Shown here: positions 56,497-64,000 of the stretch, piece after piece
Layout: each line of letters begins with the position of its first letter
How positions within the stretch are numbered: the stretch's first letter is position 1
From: Gimesia algae
Lineage (GTDB): Bacteria; Planctomycetota; Planctomycetia; Planctomycetales; Planctomycetaceae
Length of the DNA: 64,000 bases
Reading direction: 5' to 3'
NCBI RefSeq assembly: GCF_007746795.1
Contig: NZ_CP036343.1
Span: forward strand, 2,221,869 to 2,285,868
Notes under the pieces: generated by a model
What the model was told of the DNA's origin: nothing
What the model saw: the letters and a program-made list of their open reading frames with translations, nothing else
The model's database searches: none
Program-made: the position numbers and the translations under genes

Positions 56497-57594
56497 TCAG
56501 CGGATCGCCAGCAGGGGCACATTTCCATACGGAAACTGCAGGACAAGCAGCGCCATCGCGGTTGCGTATTCATCGCCAATATTCGCATCATGCCAGGCAC
56601 CATTCGGGGACTGTTGTGACAAGAGTTCATCGCGGACCGTCGGGTACCAGCGGTCCCATTCCGGTTTGCCCGCCTGCCAGGCGGCGTGCGTCGCGTAAAA
56701 GCGTCCGTAGAAATGATACTCGGCCAATTGACCAGGGGAGAGTTCCTGCGGAGGATGTGGTTGTTGCAAATAGTCACGTCCGCGCTTGACAACTTCGTCA
56801 TCCTGGAGTCCGGCACAGGTGAGTGCCACCACCGCAGCCGCCGAGCGGGGAAACAGCGATTCGGGAGGATCATCCAATCGATAACGGAACCCCCCATCCG
56901 GGTTTTGTGCGCGCCTGAGAAATTCCACACTGCCATCGATGGCCGCGCGGGGTACTCCGATCCCGGCCTGACGTGCCGAAAACAATGCCAGCATCTGGCA
57001 GGTGGTGATTGATACATCCGCGTCTTTGGGGTCGGAAGTATAACTCCAGCCCCCCTGCTCGTTCTGTAGATTCAAAATCAATTCCGTCGCCGCTTTCAAT
57101 TTAGCGCGGACGTTCGGATCGAACGACTCGCCAAACACTTGTCCCAGGAACATGGTCGCGAATCCGTGACCATAGAGCGTCGCATGCGTGCGGACCTCTG
57201 CTTCGACGATGAATCCATTCTCCTGCGCCTGTCCGAGCAGATAACGGATGCACTCCTGAATGGAACGGCGATACGCGCCGGTCATGCCCCGATGGGCCAG
57301 AAACGCCGTCCCCGACAGAGCACAGACGCCTACATTCCGCGCATACGAACCCCGGCTGCCAAACCCGCCATCTGCTGCCTGTTGCGAAACCAGCCATTTC
57401 AAACCGCGTTTGATAGCCGCTTGTGTCTGTGGGGTGATATGTTCCGGAAACCCAGACGGCGCAGCCTGAACGGGCTGTTCTCCCCACCAGCCGCGCACTG
57501 CTGCCAGCACACTCCCGAGTGCTGCCCCCAGCGCAGAGCGGCGTGTATATTCCGGCTTGCTTCTATCTGGGATTGTTGAATCAGGTTCTGTCAT
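56497..57594 (-). CDS. Tat-exported prenyltransferase/squalene-cyclase-like repeat protein
   Basis: The 365-residue product starts with a twin-arginine signal (YTRRSALGAALGSVLAAV, about 16-33). The rest is an alpha/alpha toroid built of QW-like repeats: SQQAADGGFG near 70, LQNEQGGWSY near 175, AQNPDGGFRY near 233 and SQQSPNGAWHD near 330. This is the fold of squalene cyclases and prenyltransferase beta subunits. The aspartate-rich catalytic motif of cyclases (DxDD) is not seen and the protein is exported, so it probably is not a terpene cyclase but a secreted binding or scaffold protein of the same fold. Single gene, convergent with the hypothetical at 55960. Confidence 0.82.
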   Translation of the reverse strand: MTEPDSTIPDRSKPEYTRRSALGAALGSVLAAVRGWWGEQPVQAAPSGFPEHITPQTQAAIKRGLKWLVSQQAADGGFGSRGSYARNVGVCALSGTAFLAHRGMTGAYRRSIQECIRYLLGQAQENGFIVEAEVRTHATLYGHGFATMFLGQVFGESFDPNVRAKLKAATELILNLQNEQGGWSYTSDPKDADVSITTCQMLALFSARQAGIGVPRAAIDGSVEFLRRAQNPDGGFRYRLDDPPESLFPRSAAAVVALTCAGLQDDEVVKRGRDYLQQPHPPQELSPGQLAEYHFYGRFYATHAAWQAGKPEWDRWYPTVRDELLSQQSPNGAWHDANIGDEYATAMALLVLQFPYGNVPLLAIR

Positions 57595-57814
57595 GAAGCA
57601 GTTCTTTTCTCATATTAAACTCTATCTCCTGCTTCATTTTATACGCCCTAACCAGCTCTACTTATGAATATTATTAATAAATTCTCGCTCATTTGAAATC
57701 TCTTTTCAGCCCCCCGTTTCATCAAGAGGCGATTATCGCAATAATCATAAGTGATTGGATTGGGGTGGAGTGACTCGAACAGAAATTTTTTTCAGTTTTC
57801 AACTCGGAAACACA

Positions 57815-58339
57815 ATGCTGCAAAAAGTCATGGTATATATCGCAATGCTGTTTTTTGCGGCGCTGATTGCAGGCCTGTATGGCATGATTCATGATCAGAT
57901 CAGCTATACAGTCTCGCCTGAATACTTTACCCGTTTCAAGTTTCAACAGTTTGGTCTTCCCTGGGGTGAGCAGTCACAACGGCTGGGAGCAGCAGTGGTG
58001 GGCTTTATGGCGACCTGGTGGATGGGAGTGCTGGTCAGCCTTCCCCTGGGACTGTTTAGTTTCCGGTTTCCCACGCCAGACATGATGGCTCGCAAACTGG
58101 CAATCGCATTCTTGATCGTAATTCTTGTCGCATTGCTCACCGGATTACTGGGACTGGGAATTGCCATGATCGTCATCAATGCAGAAACCATTGATGGTTC
58201 CCTGCGCCTTGTGCGTCCCAACGTCCAGGATCCCATACAATTCGTGCGTGTCGGCTTCATGCATAACGCCAGTTATCTGGGAGGTCTGTTGGGACTGATT
58301 GCAGGTATTATCTATCTGTGCCGAACCAGTACTCAATAA
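57815..58339 (+). CDS. Small integral membrane protein, unknown function
   Basis: From ATG 57815 the protein has 174 residues with four hydrophobic segments: about 6-24 (MVYIAMLFFAALIAGLYG), 60-83 (VVGFMATWWMGVLVSLPLGL), 95-120 (AIAFLIVILVALLTGLLGLG) and 152-170 (YLGGLLGLIAGIIYL). The frame is open to a TTG at 57755, but that start has no ribosome site and would put a soluble tail before the first segment. No known family motif was recognised. The 60-residue loop between segments one and two has aromatic and charged residues. It lies 73 bases before the NHL gene on the same strand and may share its transcript. Confidence 0.7.
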   Translation: MLQKVMVYIAMLFFAALIAGLYGMIHDQISYTVSPEYFTRFKFQQFGLPWGEQSQRLGAAVVGFMATWWMGVLVSLPLGLFSFRFPTPDMMARKLAIAFLIVILVALLTGLLGLGIAMIVINAETIDGSLRLVRPNVQDPIQFVRVGFMHNASYLGGLLGLIAGIIYLCRTSTQ

Positions 58340-58411
58340 TTTCTTTGCCGCGAACTCTCTACTTGAGTATTATCAACAGAAATAAATGCCCTCTTTCAAA
58401 AGCTGCCAAGC

Positions 58412-59476
58412 ATGGCCTTTCACATTCCGTTTCTGATTTCTCGTAGATCGATTTCTCGAGCAGCATTACTTTTAATGCTGCTTTTATTCCCGATCGCAGT
58501 ACCAGATCTCTCACTCGCTCAGAGTGAAGAACCGCAGACAGCCACATTCCTGAAAACCTGGGGGCAGCAGGGTGACAAACCAGGAGAACTGCATTTCCCG
58601 ATTGATATTATGATCAACGCCACAGACGAAATTTTCGTGACCGATCACTTGAATGACCGTGTGCAGAAATTTGACGCGGAGGGAAAGCTGCTGAGTCACT
58701 TTCCGGTACTGCCCAATCCGGGGGGAATTGCGCTCGACAAGCAGGGCAATCTGGTTCTGTCGCACATTCTGGCTTCCGGATCGAGCAAACACAAAATCGG
58801 CGATCGCATCTCGATTTATTCCCCTGGCGGAAGACTGATCCGTCACTGGGGTCAGTTGGGTTCTGAACCGGGACAATTCAATTGTCCCGGTGGAGTCGCG
58901 GTAGCGGCGAACGGAAATATCTATGTCGCTGATCAGACGAATCACCGGGTGCAGGTTTTTGATCCCACGGGCCAGTTTCTGTTTGAGTGGGGTAAATATG
59001 GCAACCAGCCAGGCGAGTTTGGGGGTAAAGCGACGCCCAAGTCGCGTGTAGGCGGTCCACAATTCCTCGCCTTTGACTCTCAAGGGAATGTCTGGACAAC
59101 CGAAGGCGCCAACTGCCGCGTCCAGCAGTTCACTCCAAAAGGAAAGCTGCTCCAGCACTGGGGAAGTGACGCTGACCAGCCGGGTGGCTTCGGTGGATTA
59201 TTCACTGGATTTGACGGGCCTCCAGCAAAAGGGCTTAAAGGGCCGATCTCGATCATAGTTGATGACGACGATCAGTTATGGATCAGCGCCGTCAGCGGAC
59301 GCGTGCAGCAGTTTTCGCCGGCAGGAGAGTATCTCCGCAGCTGTGGCGAAAAACAGGGAACGGCTGCAGGTGAATTCTACGCGCCGCACGGCATGGCATT
59401 CGACAGCAAAGGTCACCTGTACGTGGTGGATGCCTATAACCATCGTATTCAGAAGTTTGCGGTGGGACAGAAATGA
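58412..59476 (+). CDS. Secreted NHL-repeat six-bladed propeller
   Basis: The 354-residue product has a signal peptide (about 1-36, ending SLAQS). NHL repeats fill the rest, each ending in a blade motif: LNDRVQKFDAEG, LILSHILASG, TNHRVQVFDPTG, GANCRVQQFTPKG, SGRVQQFSPAG and YNHRIQKFAVG. Linkers such as GxQPGEFG separate them. NHL propellers bind protein, RNA or carbohydrate partners and are common in secreted planctomycete proteins; no enzyme site is visible. Its TGA overlaps the ATG of the next gene (ATGA at 59473), so the pair is translationally coupled. Confidence 0.88.
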   Translation: MAFHIPFLISRRSISRAALLLMLLLFPIAVPDLSLAQSEEPQTATFLKTWGQQGDKPGELHFPIDIMINATDEIFVTDHLNDRVQKFDAEGKLLSHFPVLPNPGGIALDKQGNLVLSHILASGSSKHKIGDRISIYSPGGRLIRHWGQLGSEPGQFNCPGGVAVAANGNIYVADQTNHRVQVFDPTGQFLFEWGKYGNQPGEFGGKATPKSRVGGPQFLAFDSQGNVWTTEGANCRVQQFTPKGKLLQHWGSDADQPGGFGGLFTGFDGPPAKGLKGPISIIVDDDDQLWISAVSGRVQQFSPAGEYLRSCGEKQGTAAGEFYAPHGMAFDSKGHLYVVDAYNHRIQKFAVGQK

Positions 59477-59883
59477 GCGTCAGATCACGGATCCGAAAAA
59501 GAGAGTGGCGGAGATTCAGCCACGTTTATGGTGCGGGAGAAATTCAGGCAGGACGCTTGAAAATCGAACCGGTACATCAGATTCCGGACCGAATTCAAAC
59601 CGGAGACGAGTTTGATTTCTGGGTTCACAATGGAACCTGTCTGCTGCTGATCACGCTGGAAAGTCAGCCTGCAGCACGCATGCATTATGTCCGCACAAAG
59701 TGGCGCGACCACCTCTCCATCCGGGTGCAGTTTGATTTTCATTGCCTGAGCGAACCGGAGCTCATTAAAATTGTCCAATGGATTAATCGTCTCGGGATAC
59801 CGGACCGGGGACGCATCAGAAAAAGCAGATCAATCTCAGTTCCACCTGGAAGGGTGCCTGACCTGCAAACCAGGCTGTTCTAA
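59473..59883 (+). CDS. Hypothetical basic protein (136 aa), coupled to the NHL gene
   Basis: The protein is not recognised. It has no signal peptide; the N-terminus is strongly basic (SVRSRIRKREWRRF). The middle is beta-rich (FDFWVHNGTCLLLITLES), and the C-terminus is again Arg-rich (RGRIRKSRSISVPPGR). The ATG overlaps the NHL stop in ATGA, and its TAA (59881-59883) overlaps the ribosome site AAAGGAG of the next gene. Tight packing on both sides supports it being translated. Confidence 0.7.
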   Translation: MSVRSRIRKREWRRFSHVYGAGEIQAGRLKIEPVHQIPDRIQTGDEFDFWVHNGTCLLLITLESQPAARMHYVRTKWRDHLSIRVQFDFHCLSEPELIKIVQWINRLGIPDRGRIRKSRSISVPPGRVPDLQTRLF

Positions 59884-59896
59884 AGGAGATACTCCC

Positions 59897-60199
59897 ATCG
59901 GCTGGGCCACACACTACATTGAACAACTGCAGGCAGGTGAGACCGTCTCTTTTCGTCCGCGCGGGAATTCCATGAAAGGGAAAATCGAATCCGGGCAGTT
60001 ATGCACGGTCGCCCCCGTTCTGGAAGATGAGCTCCAGAAGGGGGACATCGTGCTCTGTAAAGTGAATGGCAGTCAGTATCTGCATCTGATCAAAGCCATA
60101 CAGGGCAAACGCTTTCAGATCGGCAATAACATCGGCCGGATCAACGGCTGGATTACGTTTCAGTCCATTTATGGTAAGTTGATCCAGGTAGAACCCTGA
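59897..60199 (+). CDS. S24/S26-like peptidase-fold small protein, probable ATC start
   Basis: The reading frame (100 residues from 59897) shows the S24/S26 peptidase pattern: FRPRGNSMKGKIESGQL holds the Ser-Met of the active-site box, followed by GDIVLCKVNG, the second conserved block with its Lys context. Signal peptidase and LexA-like proteins share this fold. No ATG, GTG or TTG lies in the right place: the only upstream option is a TTG at 59771, deep inside the previous gene. A strong ribosome site AAAGGAG (59882-59888) sits eight bases before an ATC at 59897, giving I/M-GWATHYIEQLQ as the start. A non-standard ATC start is therefore likely. Function unknown; probably processing of a partner or a binding fold only. 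Confidence 0.7.
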   Translation: MGWATHYIEQLQAGETVSFRPRGNSMKGKIESGQLCTVAPVLEDELQKGDIVLCKVNGSQYLHLIKAIQGKRFQIGNNIGRINGWITFQSIYGKLIQVEP

Positions 60200-60281
60200 C
60201 CTGCTACGTGCGGAACCAGAACCTCTCAGTAATCATTTTCGAATCAAGCATGCTTGTGAACGACAGGCATCCTGAACTCTG

Positions 60282-61052
60282 TTATTGACTATTTTCCTTT
60301 TTTTCGTTTTGAGCCTTTAATGCCGCTTTTTGCTCTTGGTATAATTTTTCACCAAGCTTAGACCGTTTCTCCTCGGCTTTCTTAACCTCTCTAGAGTTCA
60401 CATCAATCCATACGGTCGCTTCATACAATTTTTCCGGTTCTGTTAAACTAAGCTTTAATAAATTTCTGTCCCATTGAAATCCTGTCACAATGGGCATCGG
60501 ACCTCCGGAACTACCATAACCATTACCAAACACTCTTGAATCTTGGTCTATCTCTTTCAAGTTTGTCAGTCCGTTATTAGCTGCTTGCAAAGAGCCGCCC
60601 GTGACATTTTTCTCAAAATGATTCGTAATATTTGTGACATCAGGTAAAGTCGATTTCGGATCATGATCCAGAATACTCTCAGTCCAAAGAATCATTTCTC
60701 CGAAGACATGAAAACCCAGAATTTTATTATCAATCTCCAGGTATCCAATCTGTTCGCGTCCCACCCAGATACTCCCTGATTCTGAATCGGAGAATGCGGT
60801 CACTGATATCGTAAATTTTTCTGAACCATCACTTAATTCGTAATTGGTTCTTTTCGCATTGATAACAACTGCCGGCTGCTTACCAGACCGAAGTAACATG
60901 GCTTTCGAAGCTTGCCACTTACCAACCTGTTTCTTTTTAATTATTTCCGGGATACTAAAGGGCTTGTCCTTCTGCTCACTCGACACGATTGCAGGCACTG
61001 CCAGTAATACAAACATGAGGGTTGAAAGAATGAGACTTTGCGAGAAGATCAT
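60282..61052 (-). CDS. Secreted hypothetical protein (256 aa)
   Basis: The family was not recognised. A signal peptide is clear (MIFSQSLILSTLMFVLLAVPAIVSS). The body has beta-rich, Ser/Asn-rich text (GSIWVGREQIGYLEIDNKILGFHVF, NGYGSSGGPMPIVTGFQW). The last 45 residues are highly charged (KAEEKRSKLGEKLYQEQKAAL), probably helical. Codon and base use are slightly more AT-rich than the neighbours, which could mean transfer, but this is weak. It stands alone beside the 0.9-kb non-coding stretch and is convergent with the S24-like gene. Confidence 0.75.
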   Translation of the reverse strand: MIFSQSLILSTLMFVLLAVPAIVSSEQKDKPFSIPEIIKKKQVGKWQASKAMLLRSGKQPAVVINAKRTNYELSDGSEKFTISVTAFSDSESGSIWVGREQIGYLEIDNKILGFHVFGEMILWTESILDHDPKSTLPDVTNITNHFEKNVTGGSLQAANNGLTNLKEIDQDSRVFGNGYGSSGGPMPIVTGFQWDRNLLKLSLTEPEKLYEATVWIDVNSREVKKAEEKRSKLGEKLYQEQKAALKAQNEKKENSQ

Positions 61053-61856
61053 GTTCTTACTCCTTAATCACCGAAGTTGACAGAGACAGGTCAGCATAGC
61101 ATGGCTGTGAGTGTAACATAAACAAAGCTTCCAGGAACGAAAAAAAGATTCGATACTCACCTGGCGGGCGGACACATGGGCCCCTGCTTCCAAAGGGTTG
61201 GCATTGTATTTCTGATTTGTGAGTCTGTTCTGACAGTTTCCTGTTGTCTGCGACAACCCCGGATTGCATCCGGGGCTACCTGGAGATCTGTTTTTAGTGG
61301 TTCAAGATTTTCATCTGCGGGCGTGGGGACACTTCTTTTATAATGCTTTGTGAAACTTGTCAGGGGACGTTAGCACCAGTTCGGTCCGGTCTAAATAGCA
61401 AGCCGACAGGTGGCACCCGGAGGCGTGGGAGGATATTGAATTATGTTTGTGGTTGTGATGTTCAATCTGATGATCAATCTAATGGCTGGTGTCAATGGTT
61501 CATTGCATGGTGGATTATTTTGTGGAAGGGCGTGGGGAGGTCAAGGGGGATGAACAACAAAATGTGGCGATCTGTGTTGACAGGGGTACGATGTCTGGCG
61601 GTGCTGATGTGGTGCCGGGACGAAAACCTGCGATGTGCGGCGACCCGCAGGCATACATCGGTAACGTGTGTGGATTCGACAACTGAATATCTGGAAAAAA
61701 CAGGCTCATTTATAGTGAAGAGAACGAACAAGTGTCGCGTGTTTTGGTGCACTGTAAACTGGCCACGCGCGCGACCCGAATCAACGCTTATCGCCGGTGG
61801 CGCGCCGCGGTCAAGTTCATTTTATGCAGGAGGAGTGCGGGAATGTGTAGCAGCAG
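61053..61856. other. Non-coding stretch with hairpin and repeat-like DNA
   Basis: No frame here has coding character; the longest (61343-61900) is Cys- and Trp-rich in a way typical of chance translation. A perfect hairpin (CCCCGGAT-TGC-ATCCGGGG) lies at 61257-61275. The GT-rich block 61,330-61,560 has the look of a repeated intergenic sequence, but no second copy exists in this window. Confidence 0.5.
61257..61275. repeat. CCCCGGAT hairpin (8-bp perfect stem)
   Basis: CCCCGGAT and ATCCGGGG flank a 3-base loop. No T-run follows on either strand, so it is not a plain terminator. Short palindromes of this type resemble REP-like elements. Confidence 0.7.
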
Positions 61857-61914
61857 GTGCGGGAATTCCATTTTGTTTCCGTCCATTTGTGGTAAACTGA
61901 TCCAGGTAGAACCC
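61857..61914 (+). pseudogene. Decayed fragment of the S24-like gene
   Basis: GCGGGAATTCCAT here equals the segment coding RGNS in the intact gene (near 59966). It is joined directly to TTTCCGTCCATTTGTGGTAA and GATCCAGGTAGAACCC, which match the intact gene's last 40 bases with only four changes. About 150 internal bases are missing and the stop codon is lost. It is a deleted copy made by duplication. Confidence 0.75.
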
Positions 61915-61940
61915 GGTCTTGATGAGCAAGGAATATCAAC

Positions 61941-62696
61941 ATGACAGATCAATCCTCAGGCTGGAAGCCTGCTGACTACCAGAATTTTGAATCGATTCAT
62001 ACTGAAGCCTGTGAGGACCGACGCGCTGGCTGTTATGCAGAGGCGTTAGCCAAACGAGTCTGGTACCATGAGAATGCTATCGAATCACCTGTTCGATTGT
62101 CATTTGCGCTAGGAGACTGGGCCGAATTGAGTCAGGTTTATCCTCCCGCCTTGGAAAAGCTCATAGTCATCCGAGATACTGCAAAAGAAAAACTCTTTAA
62201 TGGAAATGATCGTGAGGAATCATTTCATGAGTTTGCCAGCATCAATCAATGTCTGGGCGATGAGCGACTGACTGCTGAAATGTTTCTCTGGCTTGAAATC
62301 CAGGATGCTGACCTCACCAGAAAATGTTACCCTTCTGCAGAATCAGCGCTCATTCGTGCTGGTGAGTATCAGCTTTGTGGAAAGTATATGGACCCGCACG
62401 AAGCATTCCAACAACGTCTTCATATTTTCGAGCATCAAAAGCGACTGCCTGATAATCCGCTCTATCAAAAGTTGAGAACTGCGAGGCCAGATCTCGGTCC
62501 ACTAGTCGAGAAAGCGACTAAGGATAGTTTCACTAACTCCATCGCCACAATCGTTGCTCTGCTGGTTCTCAATGATCGCAAAGTGGAAGCACAGGAGATC
62601 GCAGGGCGTGCTATGACCGAACTGAATGATGGGAATCTGGACTCGACAATCGCCTCGGCGCTAGAAGGTATTTTCCCACCCGCATACGAAAAGTGA
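61941..62696 (+). CDS. Hypothetical protein (251 aa), helical repeat-like
   Basis: The family was not recognised. There is no signal peptide. The text is helix-rich with repeated aromatic-Ala spacing (EACEDRRAGCYAEALAKRVWYHENAIES, FHEFASINQCLGDERLTAEMFLWLE), like TPR-type repeats but too irregular to be sure. The segment NSIATIVALLVLNDRKVEAQEIAGRAM near 205-230 is another helical pair. A good ribosome site (AAGGAATATCAAC) precedes ATG 61941. It sits just behind the decayed S24-like fragment and is convergent with the aspartate kinase gene, with 14 bases between the two genes. It may be a cargo or immunity-like gene in a variable spot, but nothing proves this. Confidence 0.7.
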   Translation: MTDQSSGWKPADYQNFESIHTEACEDRRAGCYAEALAKRVWYHENAIESPVRLSFALGDWAELSQVYPPALEKLIVIRDTAKEKLFNGNDREESFHEFASINQCLGDERLTAEMFLWLEIQDADLTRKCYPSAESALIRAGEYQLCGKYMDPHEAFQQRLHIFEHQKRLPDNPLYQKLRTARPDLGPLVEKATKDSFTNSIATIVALLVLNDRKVEAQEIAGRAMTELNDGNLDSTIASALEGIFPPAYEK

Positions 62697-62710
62697 GAAG
62701 TATTAAAAAT

Positions 62711-64000
62711 TCACGAACTGGCAATCAGCACTCGATACAACAGTCGCAGGGCATCGTCGGCGATTGCCTGGCTGACGCCGATATGGAAACAGATTTGCGA
62801 CGGACTCTGGTCGATCATTTCGATGGGGATGTGATGCTCGCCCAACGCGTTGATCGCGTCGACCAGTGGATACGAATTACGTTTGAGCCCCAATCCGACC
62901 GGAGTGATGATCGACAGATTGTAGACCACGTCCATGAAGTCGGGTTTGAGCTGTTTTTCGATGGTCCGCCGGAGATCGTTGATACTGCCTTTCAGGTCGT
63001 CCTGTTTCACGAGTACGGCGATGTCGTCTTTGTCGGTCGGATAGTGGTAGGTATTGATGCCGTAATTCTGGAAGATGGTTAACAGAGTCGCGGTGAAGCC
63101 GACCTCTTCACAGAGCATGTCTTTTTCCAGATAGATGTAAGCCATGTTATCCAGCCGGGCGATACCGACCACGCCTTCTTCGGGAACGCGTTCATTGAGA
63201 ATCTGCGTGCCGGGATCATCGGGGCGATTGGTATTGCGGACGTGAATGGGGATTTTCCGTTTGCGGCAGTTGAGCATCGCATCGAGGTGGAACACGTTCA
63301 CACCTTTGGACGAGAGCAGGCGAATTTCCTTAAACGTGAGCCGAGGAATCGCACGGGCAGCGGGAATGATGCGCGGATCCGATTCGAGTACGCCATTCAC
63401 GTCGGTCCAGTTTTCGTATTTGTCCGCATCAATGGCATAAGCGATTTCGCCTCCTGTGAGATCGGACCCGCCCCGTGAGAAAACGGCGATTTCCGCATGC
63501 TCTGTCACGCCATAAAAACCGGGAACGACGGTGATCATTTCCGTACCATCCAGAGCCGCAATATTTTCGTAGGCGATTTCTTCGACCTTGGCATCCAGAA
63601 AACTTTCTGTCACCAGAAATCCGAATTCTTCCGGCAGCGAGACGCGGGCCTCCATCCCCTGCTTTTGAAAATAAGCAGCTATGATGCGCGCATTATAGTG
63701 CTCTCCACGTGATGCCAGAAAGGCGATTTGTCTTTCACCTTCCAGGCTTGTCTCCAGATCCTGTTTCAGTGACTCCATCATTTTTTTACCATCAATTCCC
63801 AGATCATGGACGATGCTTGTAAATCGATCTAAGACGGCCTGCTTACTTTCACTGGCAGGAATGGTCTTCCGTTTTTCCTGGAAGTGAGTACCATTTGATG
63901 CAATATTCAGCAGGTGATCTGTAATTTTTTCTTCGTTTTTATGGATACGTCCTGGAGCGGAAACGACGACGAAGCGTCGATGGGGATCATCTATGACAAT
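62711..64000 (-). CDS. lysC: Aspartate kinase, 5' end outside window
   Basis: The minus-strand frame runs from the stop at 62711 past the internal ATG at 63781 to the window edge. The upstream 219 bases stay open and read VVVSAPGRIHKNEE, matching the N-terminal kinase motif VVSAPG of aspartate kinases. The catalytic domain continues with FLASRGEHYNARIIAAY, VPGFYGV and FSRGGSDLTGGEIAYAI. Two ACT domains close the protein (GVVGIARLDNMAYIYLEKD, then LSIITPVGLGLKRN). The enzyme phosphorylates aspartate at the start of Lys/Met/Thr synthesis, with feedback through the ACT domains. The C-terminal half is complete and the first residues are missing. Confidence 0.92.
   Translation of the reverse strand: MVIDDPHRRFVVVSAPGRIHKNEEKITDHLLNIASNGTHFQEKRKTIPASESKQAVLDRFTSIVHDLGIDGKKMMESLKQDLETSLEGERQIAFLASRGEHYNARIIAAYFQKQGMEARVSLPEEFGFLVTESFLDAKVEEIAYENIAALDGTEMITVVPGFYGVTEHAEIAVFSRGGSDLTGGEIAYAIDADKYENWTDVNGVLESDPRIIPAARAIPRLTFKEIRLLSSKGVNVFHLDAMLNCRKRKIPIHVRNTNRPDDPGTQILNERVPEEGVVGIARLDNMAYIYLEKDMLCEEVGFTATLLTIFQNYGINTYHYPTDKDDIAVLVKQDDLKGSINDLRRTIEKQLKPDFMDVVYNLSIITPVGLGLKRNSYPLVDAINALGEHHIPIEMIDQSPSQICFHIGVSQAIADDALRLLYRVLIASS

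Noticed and set aside
57755-57814. TTG start extending the membrane protein by 20 residues
   Set aside because: No ribosome site and no match to a signal; ATG 57815 leads directly into the first membrane segment.
61343-61900. A 185-codon plus-strand frame
   Set aside because: It is Cys/Trp/Arg-rich without any motif, has no ribosome site and runs into the decayed S24-like fragment in a different frame.
62711-63781. Complete 356-residue aspartate kinase starting at 63781
   Set aside because: The frame continues upstream to the window edge with conserved kinase text (VVVSAPGRIHKNEE), so the true start lies outside the window.

Overview
This window looks like a chromosomal segment from a planctomycete, most likely the Gimesia/Rubinisphaera side of the Planctomycetaceae. 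The evidence is family content: repeated sets of 'planctomycete cytochrome' proteins (PSCyt1, DUF1549, DUF1553) beside twin-arginine DUF1501 proteins, a 5,597-residue surface protein whose N-terminus carries a LEPR-LL-type motif, a type III polyketide synthase cluster and many secreted proteins of unknown role. The genus is an inference from gene content, not from a marker gene.

Layout. 1-8.4 kb: the 5' part of a PSCyt1/DUF1549 gene, a Gfo/Idh/MocA oxidoreductase, then a translationally coupled three-gene operon (cytochrome/DUF1553 protein, DUF1501 protein, double-amidohydrolase protein starting at TTG). 8.7-25.5 kb: one giant gene for a beta-helix/RTX-like/golvesin-repeat protein ending in a metzincin protease domain. 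26.5-32 kb: a cation/proton antiporter with a TrkA-like tail, a propeller glycosidase-like secreted protein, and cardiolipin synthase. 32-38 kb: a second DUF1501/PPC-domain/DUF1549-DUF1553 operon. 38.6-42.5 kb: a polyketide cluster (two methyltransferases, flavin-dependent oxidoreductase, type III PKS). 42.7-47.3 kb: a third DUF1501 plus cytochrome/DUF1553 pair. 47.6-50.1 kb: an oxyR-katA peroxide-defence pair. 50.2-51 kb: an ATP-grasp-like protein.

51.0-54.0 kb: twelve tRNA genes on the minus strand (Lys, Thr, Gly, Pro, Asn, then Leu, Asp, Leu, Tyr, Leu, Met, Ala in transcription order), several of them structurally irregular. The array is split by a complete IS4-family element. Its 11-bp target duplication shows that it jumped into a long palindromic repeat, and a second copy of that palindrome lies just upstream of the array.

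54.5-64 kb: a beta-helix protein, small hypotheticals, a Tat-exported prenyltransferase-like repeat protein, a membrane protein, a coupled NHL-propeller/hypothetical/S24-like gene trio, an 0.9-kb non-coding stretch holding a decayed fragment of the S24-like gene, a hypothetical protein, and the 3' part of an aspartate kinase gene that runs off the right edge.

Three copies of an approximately 95-bp dispersed repeat (8.55, 38.35 and 51.4 kb) and two palindromes show that the intergenic DNA has its own small-repeat population. All function calls come from reading motifs by eye; no database search was run.
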